Assembly (NCBI GenBank): GCA_028751875.1
Contig: CM054134.1
Location: 39,185,815 to 39,249,814 of the forward strand
DNA: 64,000 bases
DNA from: Rapana venosa
Taxonomy: Eukaryota; Mollusca; Gastropoda; Neogastropoda; Muricidae
Direction of reading: 5' to 3'
Within the stretch, counting starts at the first letter, position 1; the number at the start of each line of letters is the position of its first letter. The notes below the pieces were generated by a model. That model was given only the letters and a program-made list of their open reading frames with translations. It was not told the DNA's origin and did not search any database. The position numbers and the translations under genes were made by a program. Shown one piece after another: positions 46,583 to 61,407 of the stretch.

Positions 46583-48500
46583 GTTTGTTTTACCCTAAGT
46601 GGCAAAATAATTCCTATCTCACTACCACTTGTGTCGGTTTGAACCTAAACTGATCACACCAGCTACATTAGATAATTGTGTTTCTGGATAGCACTACAAG
46701 TTATTTATATGAATACTGCCATTTCACCGTCCCACTCACCCAATACACAAAGGATTTCAGACTGCATGGTAAATAGTTAATAGACAACAGAAGACACACC
46801 GGGCTTAATTTATATGCAAGAGCTGTGGCTTCAACTACAATATATAACCATTACAAGCCCAAATGCAATGACCACTGTCTTCAGAAACAAGAGATGAGCA
46901 ATGCTAAGTCAGTTTCTCCTACACTGACCAAACAAACTCTGCACTGATCAGACAAAATTGTCATCACCCCTTAACAGCAAGAAAAAAAAGAAAGAACCCA
47001 TCCTCTCTGCCCTTACAATAACCATATTCCCACAGGCTTTCCACGAAGGGGCTCTGGAACAATAGCATCACCACTAACACAATTTCACGTGCAAATAATC
47101 ATCAGGCTATTGTGAACATCTTCAACCAAGTGCGCAGCTGTTCTTTAAAGAAAACCACGGCGGGTCACTGGCCAGCTCGTGCAGATGTGTTCTGCTGCCT
47201 TCAGATAGAAGGAAGCAGAGGATAATTTCAGCCAAAGACACAATACTTGAGCGCACAATTTGATTTCGGGACGGAATTCGGTTTTTGAGGCAGCAGAAAA
47301 TTGAGGGAGCTGAAAACATGCGAGGAAGTGCTTTGTGATCAGAGGAGGCCAGTTCTGGCTGGCACGCATTTTGGCCTTGTTCCCATGCTAATCTGATAAC
47401 AGTGTTGGAGTTCTACTGAGTGAAAAAGAAAAAGAAAGATACAATTCGAAGAATTATGCTCTGACTACTGTAGTGAACGTGCACAAATGTTTCATGATAG
47501 TGAGTGTGTGACTCTCCTTTCTCTCTCTCAAAATAGGCGTTGTTGCCATTGTTTCTAGTGTCTGGGATAGAGGAGTGAGGTTGCAATTGGGAAAGTATTA
47601 AGGGTAATCCCTGTACTCTGTCTTATTTATGTGAGCATGCGTTTCGTGTATACACACGCGCGCACGCGTACACACACATACACACTCATGTGCGCGCGCA
47701 TACATACATACACACAATCAACGTGCCAAATCATATGAATAGATTCGTGCTTATGTACTTTGTGGTCAGACAACAAACAGCCCAAAAGTATGAACTAAAA
47801 AAAAACAGTTACAAACAAGACACACATACATACAAGTACAACCGCAGCCACTGTAACAGCAGTCTTGTCTTTTAGTATCACTCCCATAAGCAGGATGCCT
47901 TGTAACCAGACAAGAAGGGCAACACACCAGGCTTTATACACACTGACCTGCCGACTGTATCACCTCTACCTTTGCAGCTCAAGAAATGATGGAGTGGGAA
48001 CATTAACTTCTTTCACAGTGGACAGAGGACATGGCAGTGAATCAGACAGGCCATTCACAGCGAAGACATGACGGATTGGCTTACAGACAAACATGGACAG
48101 AATTCCCTCACCACAGGCGTAGTTCTGGGTGCTGTACTATAAAATATGTACCTATGATACTGAACTTCTCCCTGATATTAATGGGAATATGACTCTGGTC
48201 TACTCTGTATTATGGGAGACCTGCACAGACTTTTAAAGCATGGTATAAAGGATATGGGAGATGTCCATCAACAAAACAACCATTGCTTGTTTGCATACCA
48301 AAATACAAAAATTACAATTAATCACATAAAAATGCCGGTGATGTTCTGATGGATTTGTTTTTAGTGCTTGGTATCTTGCTAGATATCGTACACACATTGG
48401 TTAAAATTAGCCTGTTGTATTTTAATGGAAGCAATCAAAATGTTGTACAGCAGCTTACTATGATGAAAAAGTTCATTCATTATACATTCGTAATAATCTC
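46583..48500. other. Unique DNA, no gene recognised
   Basis: About 1.9 kb with a short ACGCGC/CACA run at 47650-47715. No supportable gene on either strand. Confidence 0.45.
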
Positions 48501-48502
48501 TA

Positions 48503-48609
48503 GGGGAGGACTTCAGTGTCACCCAGGCACTTGCCCACGACCGCGCTAAGTGGAGCCAGCTGGTCCACCGTTCGTCCACCATGCAGCGCCCCCACGACCC
48601 TGGCGGGTT
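48503..48609 (+). pseudogene. Probable C-terminal end of a LINE polyprotein
   Basis: In one frame the text reads GEDFSVTQALAHDRAKWSQL then VHRSSTMQRPHDPGGLRDQ and TGA. The pattern A-x-D-R-x-x-W-x-x-L followed by a short basic tail and a stop is what I know from the extreme C terminus of many APE-type LINE ORF2 proteins. The 3' flank has a short ACAGTGA repeat (48615-48637) that could be a tail. Too short to assign a clade. Confidence 0.45.
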
Positions 48610-49840
48610 ACGGGACCAGTGAACAGTGAACAGTGAATAATGTCTAGTATGAGAGGTCTTTGTGTTGCATAACACAAACAGTAGTAACTTGTAAAATACA
48701 CATACATCAATAAGCATGAAAGAAAGACATAGTACATTTCACACTGATATTTAAAAACACACACTTTGTCTTGTTAATGGCAAATGAAAAGCTCCATCTG
48801 TTTGTAAATGGATCACTCGACAGAATGCTATTTTCCATACTCAATTTTGGATATTAGCAGTTCATCATAGCACAGCCTTCTGAAAACAACATCAATATTA
48901 AGAAAATATCAAGAATCATACAGATAGAAACGTGCATATAAACAAAAGTATTTGTTAGACAACGGTAGAAAAGCTTGATAAAAATGCACATGGAAAAGAA
49001 AAATAGCCAAATAACAAAAATGAAACACTGCCAAAAAATAAGTTGTCCAGCAAATGTTCCACTGCCTTTATTATGCTCCATAGCTGAAGGTCACCCACCA
49101 TAGCTAGCCAGCCAGCCAGCCAGTCCCCTGCTGTGGGAGCTGAGCCTGTAAAAGCACCCCCTGCCCGGGAAGGGATGCCGGAGAAGGCAGCACAAGCAGG
49201 GCAGTCATCTGGGGGCATCCTGCTGATGTGTTGATACCGGGGCTTAGTGTCAGCCTGCATGGTCCGTCTTCCCTCCCTTACCACCACCACTCCCCCACTT
49301 CCTCCAAACCTGTTGAATAACAGGCTTGTGTTTCAGATCATATGGTAATGCTTCCCTTGGATTACACACACAAAAATGCAAATCAGCTGCTGTGAAATAC
49401 AAGCTTCTTCTTCCCTTGTGGAATGCACTACCTTTCTCTGTTTATCGTGCTGGTTGTTTTTTTCTTGTAAACCGTAATGATTTCCAATCCTGTTGTTAAT
49501 TTCTCCATTCGACCAGGATCTGTAACACCCTCTTCTCGCCTTTTTTTTTTATTCCCACTTGTATGTATGTTTGTCCGTCGTGTCCGACGATGACCTCCAA
49601 AACAGCAGAGATGTTCTCCAAAGGCCAACCAGCCCCCAGGGCTGCAGCACATAAGTACTGTGCGAGTCAAGCCTCCTAGTCAGAGTCATAGTCGATCACT
49701 AGAGACTAAGCTGTAAAGTGGAATTCCATGAGTGGGAAAGCCACTGGTCATACAGCCTCTCGCCTTGCTGTTGCTCCCAGCGTCAAAGGTTTAATCAAGA
49801 ACTGTGATAAAGCCCAGGCGCTGACTGTTATTCCACTTAC
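48610..49840. other. Unique DNA, no gene recognised
   Basis: Minus-strand frame 48955-49290 is Ala/Gly/Pro-rich near 49080-49290; no domain. No splice evidence that I trust. Confidence 0.45.
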
Positions 49841-49863
49841 ACACACACACACACACTCATCTC

Positions 49864-49896
<33 letters not shown>

Positions 49897-49906
49897 TCTT
49901 TTCTCT

Positions 49907-49940
<34 letters not shown>
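49840..49940. repeat. (CA)n-(TC)n microsatellite
   Basis: Short CA run then interrupted TC. Confidence 0.95.
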
Positions 49941-49945
<5 letters not shown>

Positions 49946-50026
49946 CATGCTATTTATTTAATGTTTAGTCAACTTAAAAAAAAAAACGAAATAGAAAGTT
50001 TATATTCCCACTTACAGGCGCGTGCA

Positions 50027-50028
<2 letters not shown>

Positions 50029-50069
<41 letters not shown>

Positions 50070-50093
50070 ACACACACACACACCACACCACAA
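50029..50093. repeat. (CA)n microsatellite abutting a LINE fragment
   Basis: CA with CCA interruptions; the LINE sequence begins within about 20 bp of its end. Confidence 0.95.
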
Positions 50094-50099
50094 CTTGTA

Positions 50100-50920
50100 C
50101 ATGTTATGTTGATGTATGTTGATGCAATATCCAAATTTGTCACTTCTCTCATTCTTTCACGTCTGGACTATTGCAATTCTCTCCTGGCTGGTCTGCCAGC
50201 ATCATTTATCCACTCCCTTCAACGTATTCAAAACTCCACAGCTCGACTAGTTCTCAGAAAGAAAAAAATCTTAGCACATTAGCCCTCTCTTGCGATCTCC
50301 ACTGGCTGCCTGTGCCACAGAGAGTAAATTATAAGATCAGTACCCTCTATTACAAATGTCTCTACAAAACTGTATCTTTCTTCCTCTGTGAATGTCTTCA
50401 CCTGTACACTCCTTCACGTTCCCTCCGCTCTGCTGCAGATACCGTTTGCCGAGGAATACCTAAATTCAACCAATCCACTGTTGGCCACCGCTCTCTCTCT
50501 ATTTCGGGTCCTTCGACCTGGAATGAGCTCCCTCTCTCTCTTCGCCAGAAGCCTAGTTATAACACTTTTAAATCCAGCCTCAAAACATATTTATTTCAAA
50601 CCTAAGATTGTCCCCCTCCTGTTTCGTATCAGAACTATCCCACCTTCACTAACCAATGTCTAATCACCCTGCTAAAGTATATGACCTGTGTGTGTGTATG
50701 TGTGCTTTTGAAAAACATTTGACTATTTAAATTTTATTTCATAGATTTTGGTCTGTAGCGTACCATGTTTGTAATATCTGTTTGTTTGAACTATTGAAAT
50801 GTTTTGTCATTGGTTGCATGACTGTGTAAAATTAGGTTGAATGCATGCGCTTTGATTTGTCTTTGCATGATATAGCACTATATAAGTTCCATTTATGATT
50901 ATTATTACGTTTTCATTCAT
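50100..50920 (+). mobile_element. 5'-truncated L2/CR1-like LINE, 3' end with (ATT)n tail
   Basis: The coding part (about 50110-50605) is the C-terminal end of a LINE ORF2: [34 protein letters not shown], then after a frameshift near 50270 LHWLPVPQRVNYKISTLYYK, LYTPSRSLRSAA, GPSTWNELPLSLRQKPS and FKSSLKTYLFQT then stop. Such blocks follow the reverse transcriptase core in L2/CR1-type LINEs. The 3' UTR holds a short TGTGTGTGTGTATGTGTG (about 50687-50704) and ends GCGCTTTGATTTGTCTTTGC, ATAGCACTATATAAGTTCCA and ATT units. Broken frame and truncation make it dead. Confidence 0.88.
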
Positions 50921-52650
50921 ATGTTTAGTAATCTTTTCTTTTCGCACCAAAATAGACAGCCATGTATGTCCGAAAGCACGCGTGCTGGCCTTCCAGTGTC
51001 TCCACATGTGCATGCATGCGAGGGCATAAAATTAATCCATTTGCATGTGCGTGTCAACAACACACACACACACACACACATCACTCTCATCTACGAAAAA
51101 AAGCACGCGACGCGCCATCAAATTGAAAACACATCAGTTGGCAGGCTGACGTGAGTGTCGACTGCTCTTGCGGGAAGAAGAAAACACGCATCAGTTAAGT
51201 GAAACTGAGAATGTGCCGTCTACAACCAACAACCCTCTCCTCCCTTTCATTGGGGGAAACTGAGACGAGGAAACAGGAAACACACACGATGTGACGCCCT
51301 CATCACGTCACACCTGCTGTCTTTGTGCGTATTTGCTTAGGGATCACCACTCCTGTTTAAATAAACAAAGAAGAAGATGCTTTAGGTTTTAGTGTAAAGT
51401 ATCTGAGTGTAAGGTATTCCTGTTTGAAAACTACTGGGAGGGAGGGTGGGGGGGTTAAGGGTTTTGTTTCAGTGAAGATGATAATTGTCACCCTATTGAT
51501 GATGACTCATTTCTCTTCTGTCTGATCTGTTTCTTTTTTTTCAAATATAATTTTAGAACACAGAGACAGACAGGGAGCTTTCTTCTATACTATTTTAGGA
51601 TACAGTGAGGTCCCTGAATTTCTTTAAATTATTCAAAAGGTTTTAACACTCTTTTTTTTTTAATCAGCTGCAATACTGAAGAAAACTAACAGCAATTTTT
51701 CAACTGGCAGACGTGTTTGAATAATCATAATCATATCATATCAGTCCTAGATAGAACTCAGTATTGCTCAAAGATCCGCTTTGACTACATTGTTGTGTTT
51801 TAGATTTTGTTTTATTTCAATGTTTGTATATAGTAGATTCTTGTCATTGGTTTATTTTTCTTTTGCTTTTTTTTGTCTATTGGGAATAAGAATCCTGTTA
51901 ATCTCACACAAGAAAGTGAATTTCTGTCTACCTGAAACTCAATCACATAACCTTACCTGCAAATGGACAATTGGTAGTAGCCTCATGCATCATTTGAAAA
52001 TTACATGGCTATAAAAATTTAAGAAATCACATTATGTATCAGATTTACAATGTGATATAGAGGGGGGTAGGAGGGGGGGGGGGGGTTGCATGATGTGTGT
52101 GAAGAGAGAGAGAAAGTAGCCAACAACCCATTTTACAGGACGAACATAACATCACCGAAAACTGCATGTTTTCCGCATGTTTGTATCAAGACAGCTTCTC
52201 AAACCCACTCCTATCCACCACCTCTTTGTGCCACCATGTTAGATTTTATTCTAAACTATTTCAGCCCTCCTTCCTTCCCTCCTTTATTCTTTTTCCTCTT
52301 ATCACCATCCTTCACCCACCCCCTTCTTTTCAACCAAGTATGAAAGAAAAGCACTGGAGAAAAACAGATTTGAAAGAGCCAAGGACCAACTCGGCCAGGC
52401 GAACGTAATTCGTCCCTCCATAGAGATCGGGCGATTAGGGCTTCAGCCTTCATTGATAACCACTGCCAGCCAGAGCTGCCTGCACTTACTCATAGCCAGC
52501 CTTCTGCCTCAGTGAACTTTTGGAGGTGTGATTTTAGAGATCTGCTGGTATCAACATGTATTGTATCTTAAGGTGGCCAACATGTTCTCCATATTCTTCA
52601 TGTTGCGGTTTCCACCACTTTACTGATTGCTAGCTAACTCATTCATCTAT
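50921..52650. other. Unique DNA, no gene recognised
   Basis: CA run at 51058-51080, poly-G near 52071-52085. No gene recognised. Confidence 0.45.
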
Positions 52651-52655
52651 CTGTG

Positions 52656-52804
<149 letters not shown>

Positions 52805-53878
52805 TTTCTTTTATCAAAGTGGCCATAGTTAATACTCTCTGTATCAGTGTAAAACTTGTACCAACAGCCTTACTCTTGTAGACTACCATGTTATATTATC
52901 TACATTAAAGTGGTTTTTGTATCCCTTTTAATCTACATAATGTAGCATAATTCTTGCCATTTCCTCAAGCTTTAGTCCTGATGTATATCTAGCTACATGC
53001 ATGGTCTAATCCCATAACCTTTCACGTGTGGCCTTACTCATGCCTCATATATATCCCTGCATGTAGTGTATTATTTTAGAACAAAACCTACAGATCTTCT
53101 AAGAATCTGGAAGATTTATCTCTGCATCTTAACATTTTGCTACATTCGATTTTTTTCGGGATCATAAACAAAGATTTCTGAAGCAAATATTAAGGCCAGT
53201 GTCTCAATAAATCTTTCCAGTGCACACGTTGTGGAGTAAATTTTCTGACCCTGAAGCATGTTCCTTTGAAAACGAAAATACAAATCCTTCAGCAATGGGG
53301 ATAACAATCCTATTCCTCGGGGATAGTACAACAGGTCTTGGTCATGTTCCTTTGCATGGGGGATTGTGGAGAAGCTTTCCAGACATTTATGGGGATAAAG
53401 TCCCATTGACGTTGACTAGCAGGCAGAATCATGGAGCGCTACTTTCCCAGCCTTTACAAACCCAAAGGGAAGACACTGGTGGAAGCGTATCTCGATATGC
53501 CTCATCTATCCTTTTCAGTCTCCACTCTATGAACTTTCACAAATAACTAGGCGATCTCAACTACACACATCGTTCCATATCTCCTGGGAACTGGCTCATG
53601 CTTACACAAAAAATGCTCAGGGAGGAGAGGAGAGGGTTGAAAGGTTTTCTGAAAGATGACCTGAAAACCACTGGTCCATAAACCGCAAGGAGAGAAAGGA
53701 GTCTATTTTCAATGGTGTTTACATTAGGCTATAACCCAGTCGACGTGGAAAAGAACCAGAGATATTCTTTTAAGATATATTTGGATGACATGCGTGTAAA
53801 CGGACAGAAAATAAAAACCCAACGGCATTGCTGCACAGATAACTAATTTTCTTCATTTCATATTGTCATAAAAGTTGT
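52805..53878. other. Unique DNA, no gene recognised
   Basis: Frames of 88 (minus) and 108 codons (plus) overlap at 53140-53546; neither has a known motif. Confidence 0.4.
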
Positions 53879-53907
53879 AGCTCTCTCTCTCTATCTCTCT
53901 CCCCCCT

Positions 53908-53943
<36 letters not shown>

Positions 53944-54150
53944 CACCTCTCACCTCTCTCCTCTCTAGATCTCTCTCTCTATCTCTCTCTCTCTCTCTCT
54001 CTACATCCTCTCTCTCTCTCTCTCTCTCTCATCAACATCACAACACACACACACACACACAACACACATACACACATACACATATTTATATATTCTATAA
54101 ATATATTATATATTTATATATATACAAAATATATATGTATATAATATATG
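53879..54150. repeat. TC tract, CA tract and TATA-rich sequence
   Basis: Interrupted TC at 53879-54030, CA at 54041-54080, TATAAATA words at 54082-54150. Confidence 0.9.
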
Positions 54151-54930
54151 CATACAACCAAACACACTTGTTGCCGTGCAGCTTTGCTCCCCCACCCATT
54201 CTTAAACTTTCTTCATTGCTGTAGATATACCAGGAACAAGCCAACAGTATTAAAAAACACTTCATAACGAAACCCAAATGTAAACACATGCTGGTAAATG
54301 CTTCATCTTTTGTCACCAGCTTTATTTCTAAACACTCTTTCATTGGCGTGTCACAGATTGAGTTTGTTTGCTTTCTGTTCGTGTAAACACGCCCGTTTGC
54401 CCACTCGTAATATAAAAGAAAACGCGAGAATTCTACTTATTAACACACGACATATAAAGATCATTTTGCTATCTCTCTTATTCAGTTTTCTCGTACCTGC
54501 TTTTCGGGGATAGAGTCTTTCTTTTCTTTGTTTTCTTCATCGTTTCTGCACAAGCCATTCTTGTTTCTGTAATTATGAAGTCTATACGCTGATGGGAGAG
54601 AGAAAAAGGAGATCCCAAAAGCAATCTTCTGTTGTACAGCGTTTTGGCATACCCTCTTTTATTTTAACTGCTTTATAACTAGGTTTTATGGGGACATTTT
54701 AAAAAGTTCACTTGTAAAGACAAATTTAATCCATTTACAAGTATCTTATGCAGTTTCTGGGAATACACTTCAAAATGTGCATGTTAAAAGAATAACTTAG
54801 GGTTGATAGCGTGATTTTTTTTTACGTCGTGTTAAAACGCAATTTGATTGCTCAATCTAATTCGAGAATAATGCATGTAAGAAAATCGTAAGCTCTTTGT
54901 TTTTCTTTTATTTTGCACATGTGTGTGGCA
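54151..54930. other. Unique DNA, no gene recognised
   Basis: No supportable feature. Confidence 0.45.
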
Positions 54931-54995
54931 CGCGCTCGCGCGCGCGCATGTATATGAGAGAGAGAGAGAGAGAGAGAAGATTGAGGAGATGAGAG

Positions 54996-55030
<35 letters not shown>

Positions 55031-55240
55031 GAGAGAGAGAGAGAGGTAGAGAGAGAAAGAGAGATTCTCTCGTTCTCAATCTTTCTTTCAGCATGCGTGC
55101 ATGCGAGTGTGCGCGGCACGCGCGTCTACGAGTGTGTGTGTGTCTGTGTCTGTGTGTGTCTGTCTGTGTGTGTGCGTGTTGAAGAGAGAGAGAAAGAGGG
55201 ATGAAGGAAGACAGAGACGTAGAGAAAGAGAGAGAGAGTG
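54931..55240. repeat. CG/GC tract, interrupted (GA)n and (GT)n
   Basis: GCTCGCGCGCGC at 54933-54948, GA at 54955-55064, GCGC/GTGT at 55090-55180, then GA again. Confidence 0.9.
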
Positions 55241-55625
55241 AAGACAGAGGTAGGCAGAAGGGGGTATACCTCTGTAAAGAGGCTCGAAAGATATGAGATC
55301 ATTTTGGGAAAATCAAGCAAAAGATATAAATAACTGAATTTCACAAGGATAGATCGTCTCATAGTCTCCAATACGATAGATAAGGGGGAGGGGGATGGGG
55401 TGGTGTTGTGTTGTGTTCTCTTCTTATTACTTTCTTGTTTTGTTTTGTTTTGTCAACAGTTTTCAGGATCCCTCCATCCACCCCTAGGCCAAGCCTAAAC
55501 GTCAGACAAGATTGCTTCCAAACATCACTAACGCCGTTGACTCTGCTCTTTTGTCAGCAGCAGCTCCAGGGCAAAGGACTAACTAAGCAAGGATGCCGGC
55601 ATTCCACAGAGGCAATGAGCCAATG
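55241..55625. other. Unique DNA, no gene recognised
   Basis: No supportable feature. Confidence 0.45.
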
Positions 55626-55676
55626 CCTGCCTGCCTGCCTGCCTGCCTGCCCGCCTGTCTGCCTGCCTGCCTGTCC
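55626..55676. repeat. (CCTG)n repeat
   Basis: About 12 CCTG units with CCCG and TCTG variants. Confidence 0.92.
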
Positions 55677-56435
55677 ACAGTCACCACTCCGCATACTTCC
55701 CCAAGGCCCAGTGTCATAGCAGGCCAGGAGACAATGAATGGTTCAGATGGACAGTCATTGACCCCCGTGTCTTAAATCTCCTCCCAACAGCTGGGGGGCT
55801 GTTTGAGCAGGCTGCATTGACAAGGAGATGTGGTTAGTGACAGAATTACGACAAACGTAGAAGGCGTGAAACATTACAACTTCAAGATGCCTACCAGTCC
55901 CCCCCCCAAGAAGCAGCAGCGCCTCATAAATCTTTCCTGGGTTGGACAATCACGACCTGATTCTCCCTTCCCCTTCCACACAGAGAGCTTTGTGTCTTAA
56001 TGGTCTGACTCAGTAACAGCAGTGACTGCACGACAGCTTGAGGCCAGGGTTAATCTCACTGATGGTCACCTTCTCTTTTGTTGGCGCTGGCTTGCTGTCA
56101 AATGCCATTAAGGGGAGGGGAGAGGAGGAGGTGTTGCCACGTTTGCCTCTGGCTGCTGGAAGTGATGGTCTTCAGCCTGTGTGGTGGTGCCCCTGTCTTG
56201 CTGCTGCCTGTCAGGTGTCGCCCTCAGTTCAGTTGATGAGCGTCCTCCACAGGACCTCGTGATTGGTGGCTCTGTGACTGGTTGGTGAAAACAGACAGCC
56301 AAAGAGTTGACCGATCCTAGGACAGTGGTGAGGGTTGGTTCGATGTACAGTCTCTAGGTCGGATATCGCCGCTGCGAATTTAATACAAATCGAATCAAGA
56401 ATATTAATTTACTGATGCTTGTTTTTCGTCTTTGT
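55677..56435. other. Unique DNA, no gene recognised
   Basis: A Gln/Pro-rich minus-strand frame at 56108-56302 follows a possible acceptor TTTTCACCAACCAG (about 56279-56292). Evidence is too thin to call an exon. Confidence 0.4.
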
Positions 56436-56479
56436 GTGTGTGTGTGTGTGTGTGTATGTGTGTGTGTGTGTGTGTGTGT
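56436..56479. repeat. (TG)n microsatellite at the 3' end of a LINE
   Basis: TG with one TATG step; the LINE tail starts at the next base. Confidence 0.96.
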
Positions 56480-58630
<2,151 letters not shown>

Positions 58631-59110
58631 GAAAATCCCTAGTCTGTTTGTGTGAATGTATTTTTGCAAGTGCGTGTATGCATGCGTGCACACATGTATG
58701 TAAGTGTGAGCGTGATCTGTATGTGAATATGTTTGCGTGTGTACGTGCGTGCAGTTATGTATGTGTGTGTGTTTGTGTGTGTGAACTTGCATGTGCATGA
58801 TAAAATGTGTGTGTGAAGTGATGAGATGGATTTAAGGAGGCAGAACTCATCTCATCAAAACTAGAAAACAGAAAAAAGCAACATGATGACGGCTATTTTG
58901 CTGCGTTTTGTTTTGTCTTTTTCTTTGAATGTTAAGTTGCTATTGTTGTTTTCTTTTGGAGGGGTTTTAGGGGGTGGTCTTTTTATACATCAACAGATAT
59001 TCTCTCACTTGTATCTGTAGAAAAAAATGTAGTTGCAACAGCCATGGATGTGGAAACCTGTGGTACACAAACTGAAATCTGAGAGTTTGTGTCAATGCGT
59101 ATAAAACACT
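58631..59110. other. Unique DNA, no gene recognised
   Basis: GT/GC-rich first 170 bp, then nothing recognised. Confidence 0.45.
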
Positions 59111-59176
59111 CCAGAGTGAGACAGGGGATAGGAAAAGAAAAACAGCAGACGTAACTAGCTCAACATTGCTTGGCAG
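59111..59176 (+). repeat. Short dispersed repeat G, copy 1
   Basis: GAGTGAGACAGGGGATAGGA and AAAACAGCAGACG...CATTGCTTGGCAGC recur at 60245-60305 in the same order and orientation. The unit of ~65 bp has no recognised class. Confidence 0.5.
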
Positions 59177-59786
59177 CACAACCATCCTGCCAACTCATCC
59201 TCTTTCTGAATGAAGAAGGCCTACCTTCCATCCAATGGACTGTTTGCTTTGGTCACTGTGCTGTGTGTGCCACAAGTGATGTAGACGTTGGTACGTGTTT
59301 TCTTAACATACGCTCCAAATACGATGGTTCGAGAGCTTGAGAGGAGGGATCCATTGTCCTTGGTGAATTCCTTCAAGTTTACTCCAGGGTGTGTGAGTGA
59401 CTCACTACTAGCGGTGCTGGTGTTCTGATGATGTGGATTTACTGCTGCTTTTTGCTGTCTTCTGCTTTGGTTTTGGTGTTTCTTGTCATTTTTTTTATTT
59501 TGATTTTCTTTTTTTTATATTAACTTTGTCAAAACAAGAAGAGGAGTTATTGTAGAAAGTCTGCTGCTTGCTAGTGTTGTGGGTGTTTATTTTTCTTTCT
59601 GTCAGTTCTTCTCTCCATTTGATCAACTGATTGATTTAGAAAAACGTGTTTTCGTTCCTCGGCTAAAGCTCCGAGGTTCACTGATGATACAATTTTGCGT
59701 ATGCGACCGTTTCTGCCCGCCATTAAGGTAGCCGCATTCCGGCTTTGGGAATGATGTCTAAACACGACACCAGTGTACATGCGGGA
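59177..59786. other. Unique DNA, no gene recognised
   Basis: No supportable feature. Confidence 0.45.
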
Positions 59787-60060
59787 TTTTTTTTTTTTTT
59801 TTTTTTTTTTGGGGGGGGGAGTTATCTGGTCTTACTAGCACGCAATGGCCTACTTTTGCGAAATGTGGAACTGGTTTTTAAAGTGTTCGCAAGAGGTTCT
59901 ATGTTTGTCCATACACGAGGCTTTAGTTTATAATCTCATCGAAAGAATTTTCGGGGAGGGAGTGGAGTGGGTACTGATATGACTCCAGGGTGGAGGAAAT
60001 CCCCCTGATCAAGAGCCTTAAGTGGAGATTGGCAAATTGATTTGCTTATTGGTTGATGGA
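59787..60060 (-). mobile_element. Family D SINE, diverged copy
   Basis: A T22 then G9 run (59787-59819) is followed by CACGCAATGGCCTACTTTTG, GAACTGGTTTTT, a diverged core ATAAACTAAAGCCTCGTGTA (minus strand) and CAGGGTGGAGGAAATCCCCC, parallel in order to 8440-8640. The run at its left edge lies outside the conserved part. Confidence 0.5.
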
Positions 60061-60244
60061 CCCTCCTCTACCAGTGACAGTTCACTAAACTATGCTGCCA
60101 GGAACAGAGGTCTCTGAAGCACTTGTACTGTGTGGAGAATGACCAGGGATGGGCGTTCTCTTCCGCTGCGCTGCCTGTGTGGGCTTTGCATCAACAATGC
60201 TAGCTCGTGGGGGGTTCTGCCTGACTGCATTGGAACAACACTTG

Positions 60245-60305
60245 AGAGTGAGACAGAGAACAGAGGGGAAAAACAGCAGACGCCATTCAGCATTGCTTAG
60301 TAGCT
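60245..60305 (+). repeat. Short dispersed repeat G, copy 2
   Basis: Partner of 59111-59176; it ends within about 12 bp of the LINE fragment that follows. Confidence 0.5.
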
Positions 60306-60316
60306 AGTATAGTAGG

Positions 60317-60468
60317 TGGAATGATCGCCCTCTTTCACTTCGCCAAAAGCCTTCACTTGATACCTTCAAATCCAGCCTCAAAACACACTTATTTCCTACC
60401 TGAGACTTTTTCCCCTCGTATCTGTCCCCAATTTTCAACAGCATCCTTCACCTCCTAAGTGTGTTCGC

Positions 60469-60537
<69 letters not shown>

Positions 60538-60665
60538 TGTGCGGCGCTGGATGAAATAGTTGTTTTTATGTTTATAAGGCAGAGTTGCTGCGGACAATGA
60601 TTTGAGAGCAAGCGTATGTTGTTTGTTTTTCACAAGAATTCGGCGCTTATAAATTCCATATAGTA
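60317..60665 (+). mobile_element. 5'-truncated L2/CR1-like LINE 3' end
   Basis: Frame from 60317: WNDRPLSLRQKPSLDTFKSS then LKTHLFPT and TGA (60411-60413), the same C terminus as at 50.1 kb. The 3' UTR contains a (GT)n tract at about 60470-60536, where the 50.1 kb copy has only a short GT run, and ends CACAAGAATTCGGCGCTTAT AAATTCCATAT. Only the last 31 codons of ORF2 remain. Confidence 0.85.
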
Positions 60666-60737
60666 GAAGAAGTAGTTCGTAGTTTAGTATTAGTATATTA
60701 AGAGTATTCGAGTGTATAGTAGAATTAGGAGTATGGA

Positions 60738-60746
60738 GTAGTAGTA

Positions 60747-60813
<67 letters not shown>
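60738..60813. repeat. (AGT)n microsatellite downstream of a LINE tail
   Basis: Pure AGT/TAG of about 25 units after ~70 bp of imperfect TAG words that start at the LINE 3' end, so the repeat may have grown from the LINE tail. Confidence 0.95.
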
Positions 60814-60990
60814 CGATGTTTCTTCCTGCCAGCTTCATCTTCCCTCCTTAAGTGGAAAATTCTGATGTCGAAGGAAAGACTGTGGACTATTCACTGTTAC
60901 GTGCTGTACTAGATTGAGACGATTGTCTGTAGTAAGTTATTTTACCCTGAATGTAAATATCTTCGGTGAAAAGCTTCCAGTTGAATGGTT

Positions 60991-61112
60991 CCATCCCGAA
61001 GTCGGATGTGCTGGGCCTAACTTGTCAGGCGCTTATCGGCAGCGCAACGCAATTTAGCTTATATGACAGACAACAAAAGTAGCTGTCTGGGCGTTCGACG
61101 ACAAAGAAAAAG
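60991..61112 (+). repeat. Dispersed repeat E, copy 3 (3' part)
   Basis: Contains GAAGTCGGATGTGCTGGGCC, AACTTGTCAGGCGCTTATCG and GGGCGTTCGACGACAAAGAA. Only the last ~120 bp of copies 1 and 2 are present. Confidence 0.75.
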
Positions 61113-61405
61113 GATGGTTTCAATAAAAACAGTTGAAAATCTTCTAGATTTCAGTCGCCAGAATGAGTGGCTATCAGTGGCTATTTCTATTCGCTCCTTA
61201 CCTAAGTTTTGTCAGGCAGAATCTCCATACCATTTTGCTTACACACAGAAAATAGAGATGCGAATTTCAAGGCCTTCGTTTTGTTTGCACCGCTATATGC
61301 TATATAGCTCTTATTTTGTTGGGGGTTTTTTGGTGATGATATAATTATGTACTTCTAATTTGACTGTTGGTTTATGCTTCTTTCTTTCTTCCTGTATTGT
61401 AGGCT
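61113..61405. other. Unique DNA, no gene recognised
   Basis: No supportable feature. Confidence 0.4.
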
Positions 61406-61407
61406 GT

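Noticed and set aside
56108..56302. Gln/Pro-rich minus-strand frame after a possible acceptor
   Set aside because: Single weak splice signal and disordered composition; not enough to call an exon.
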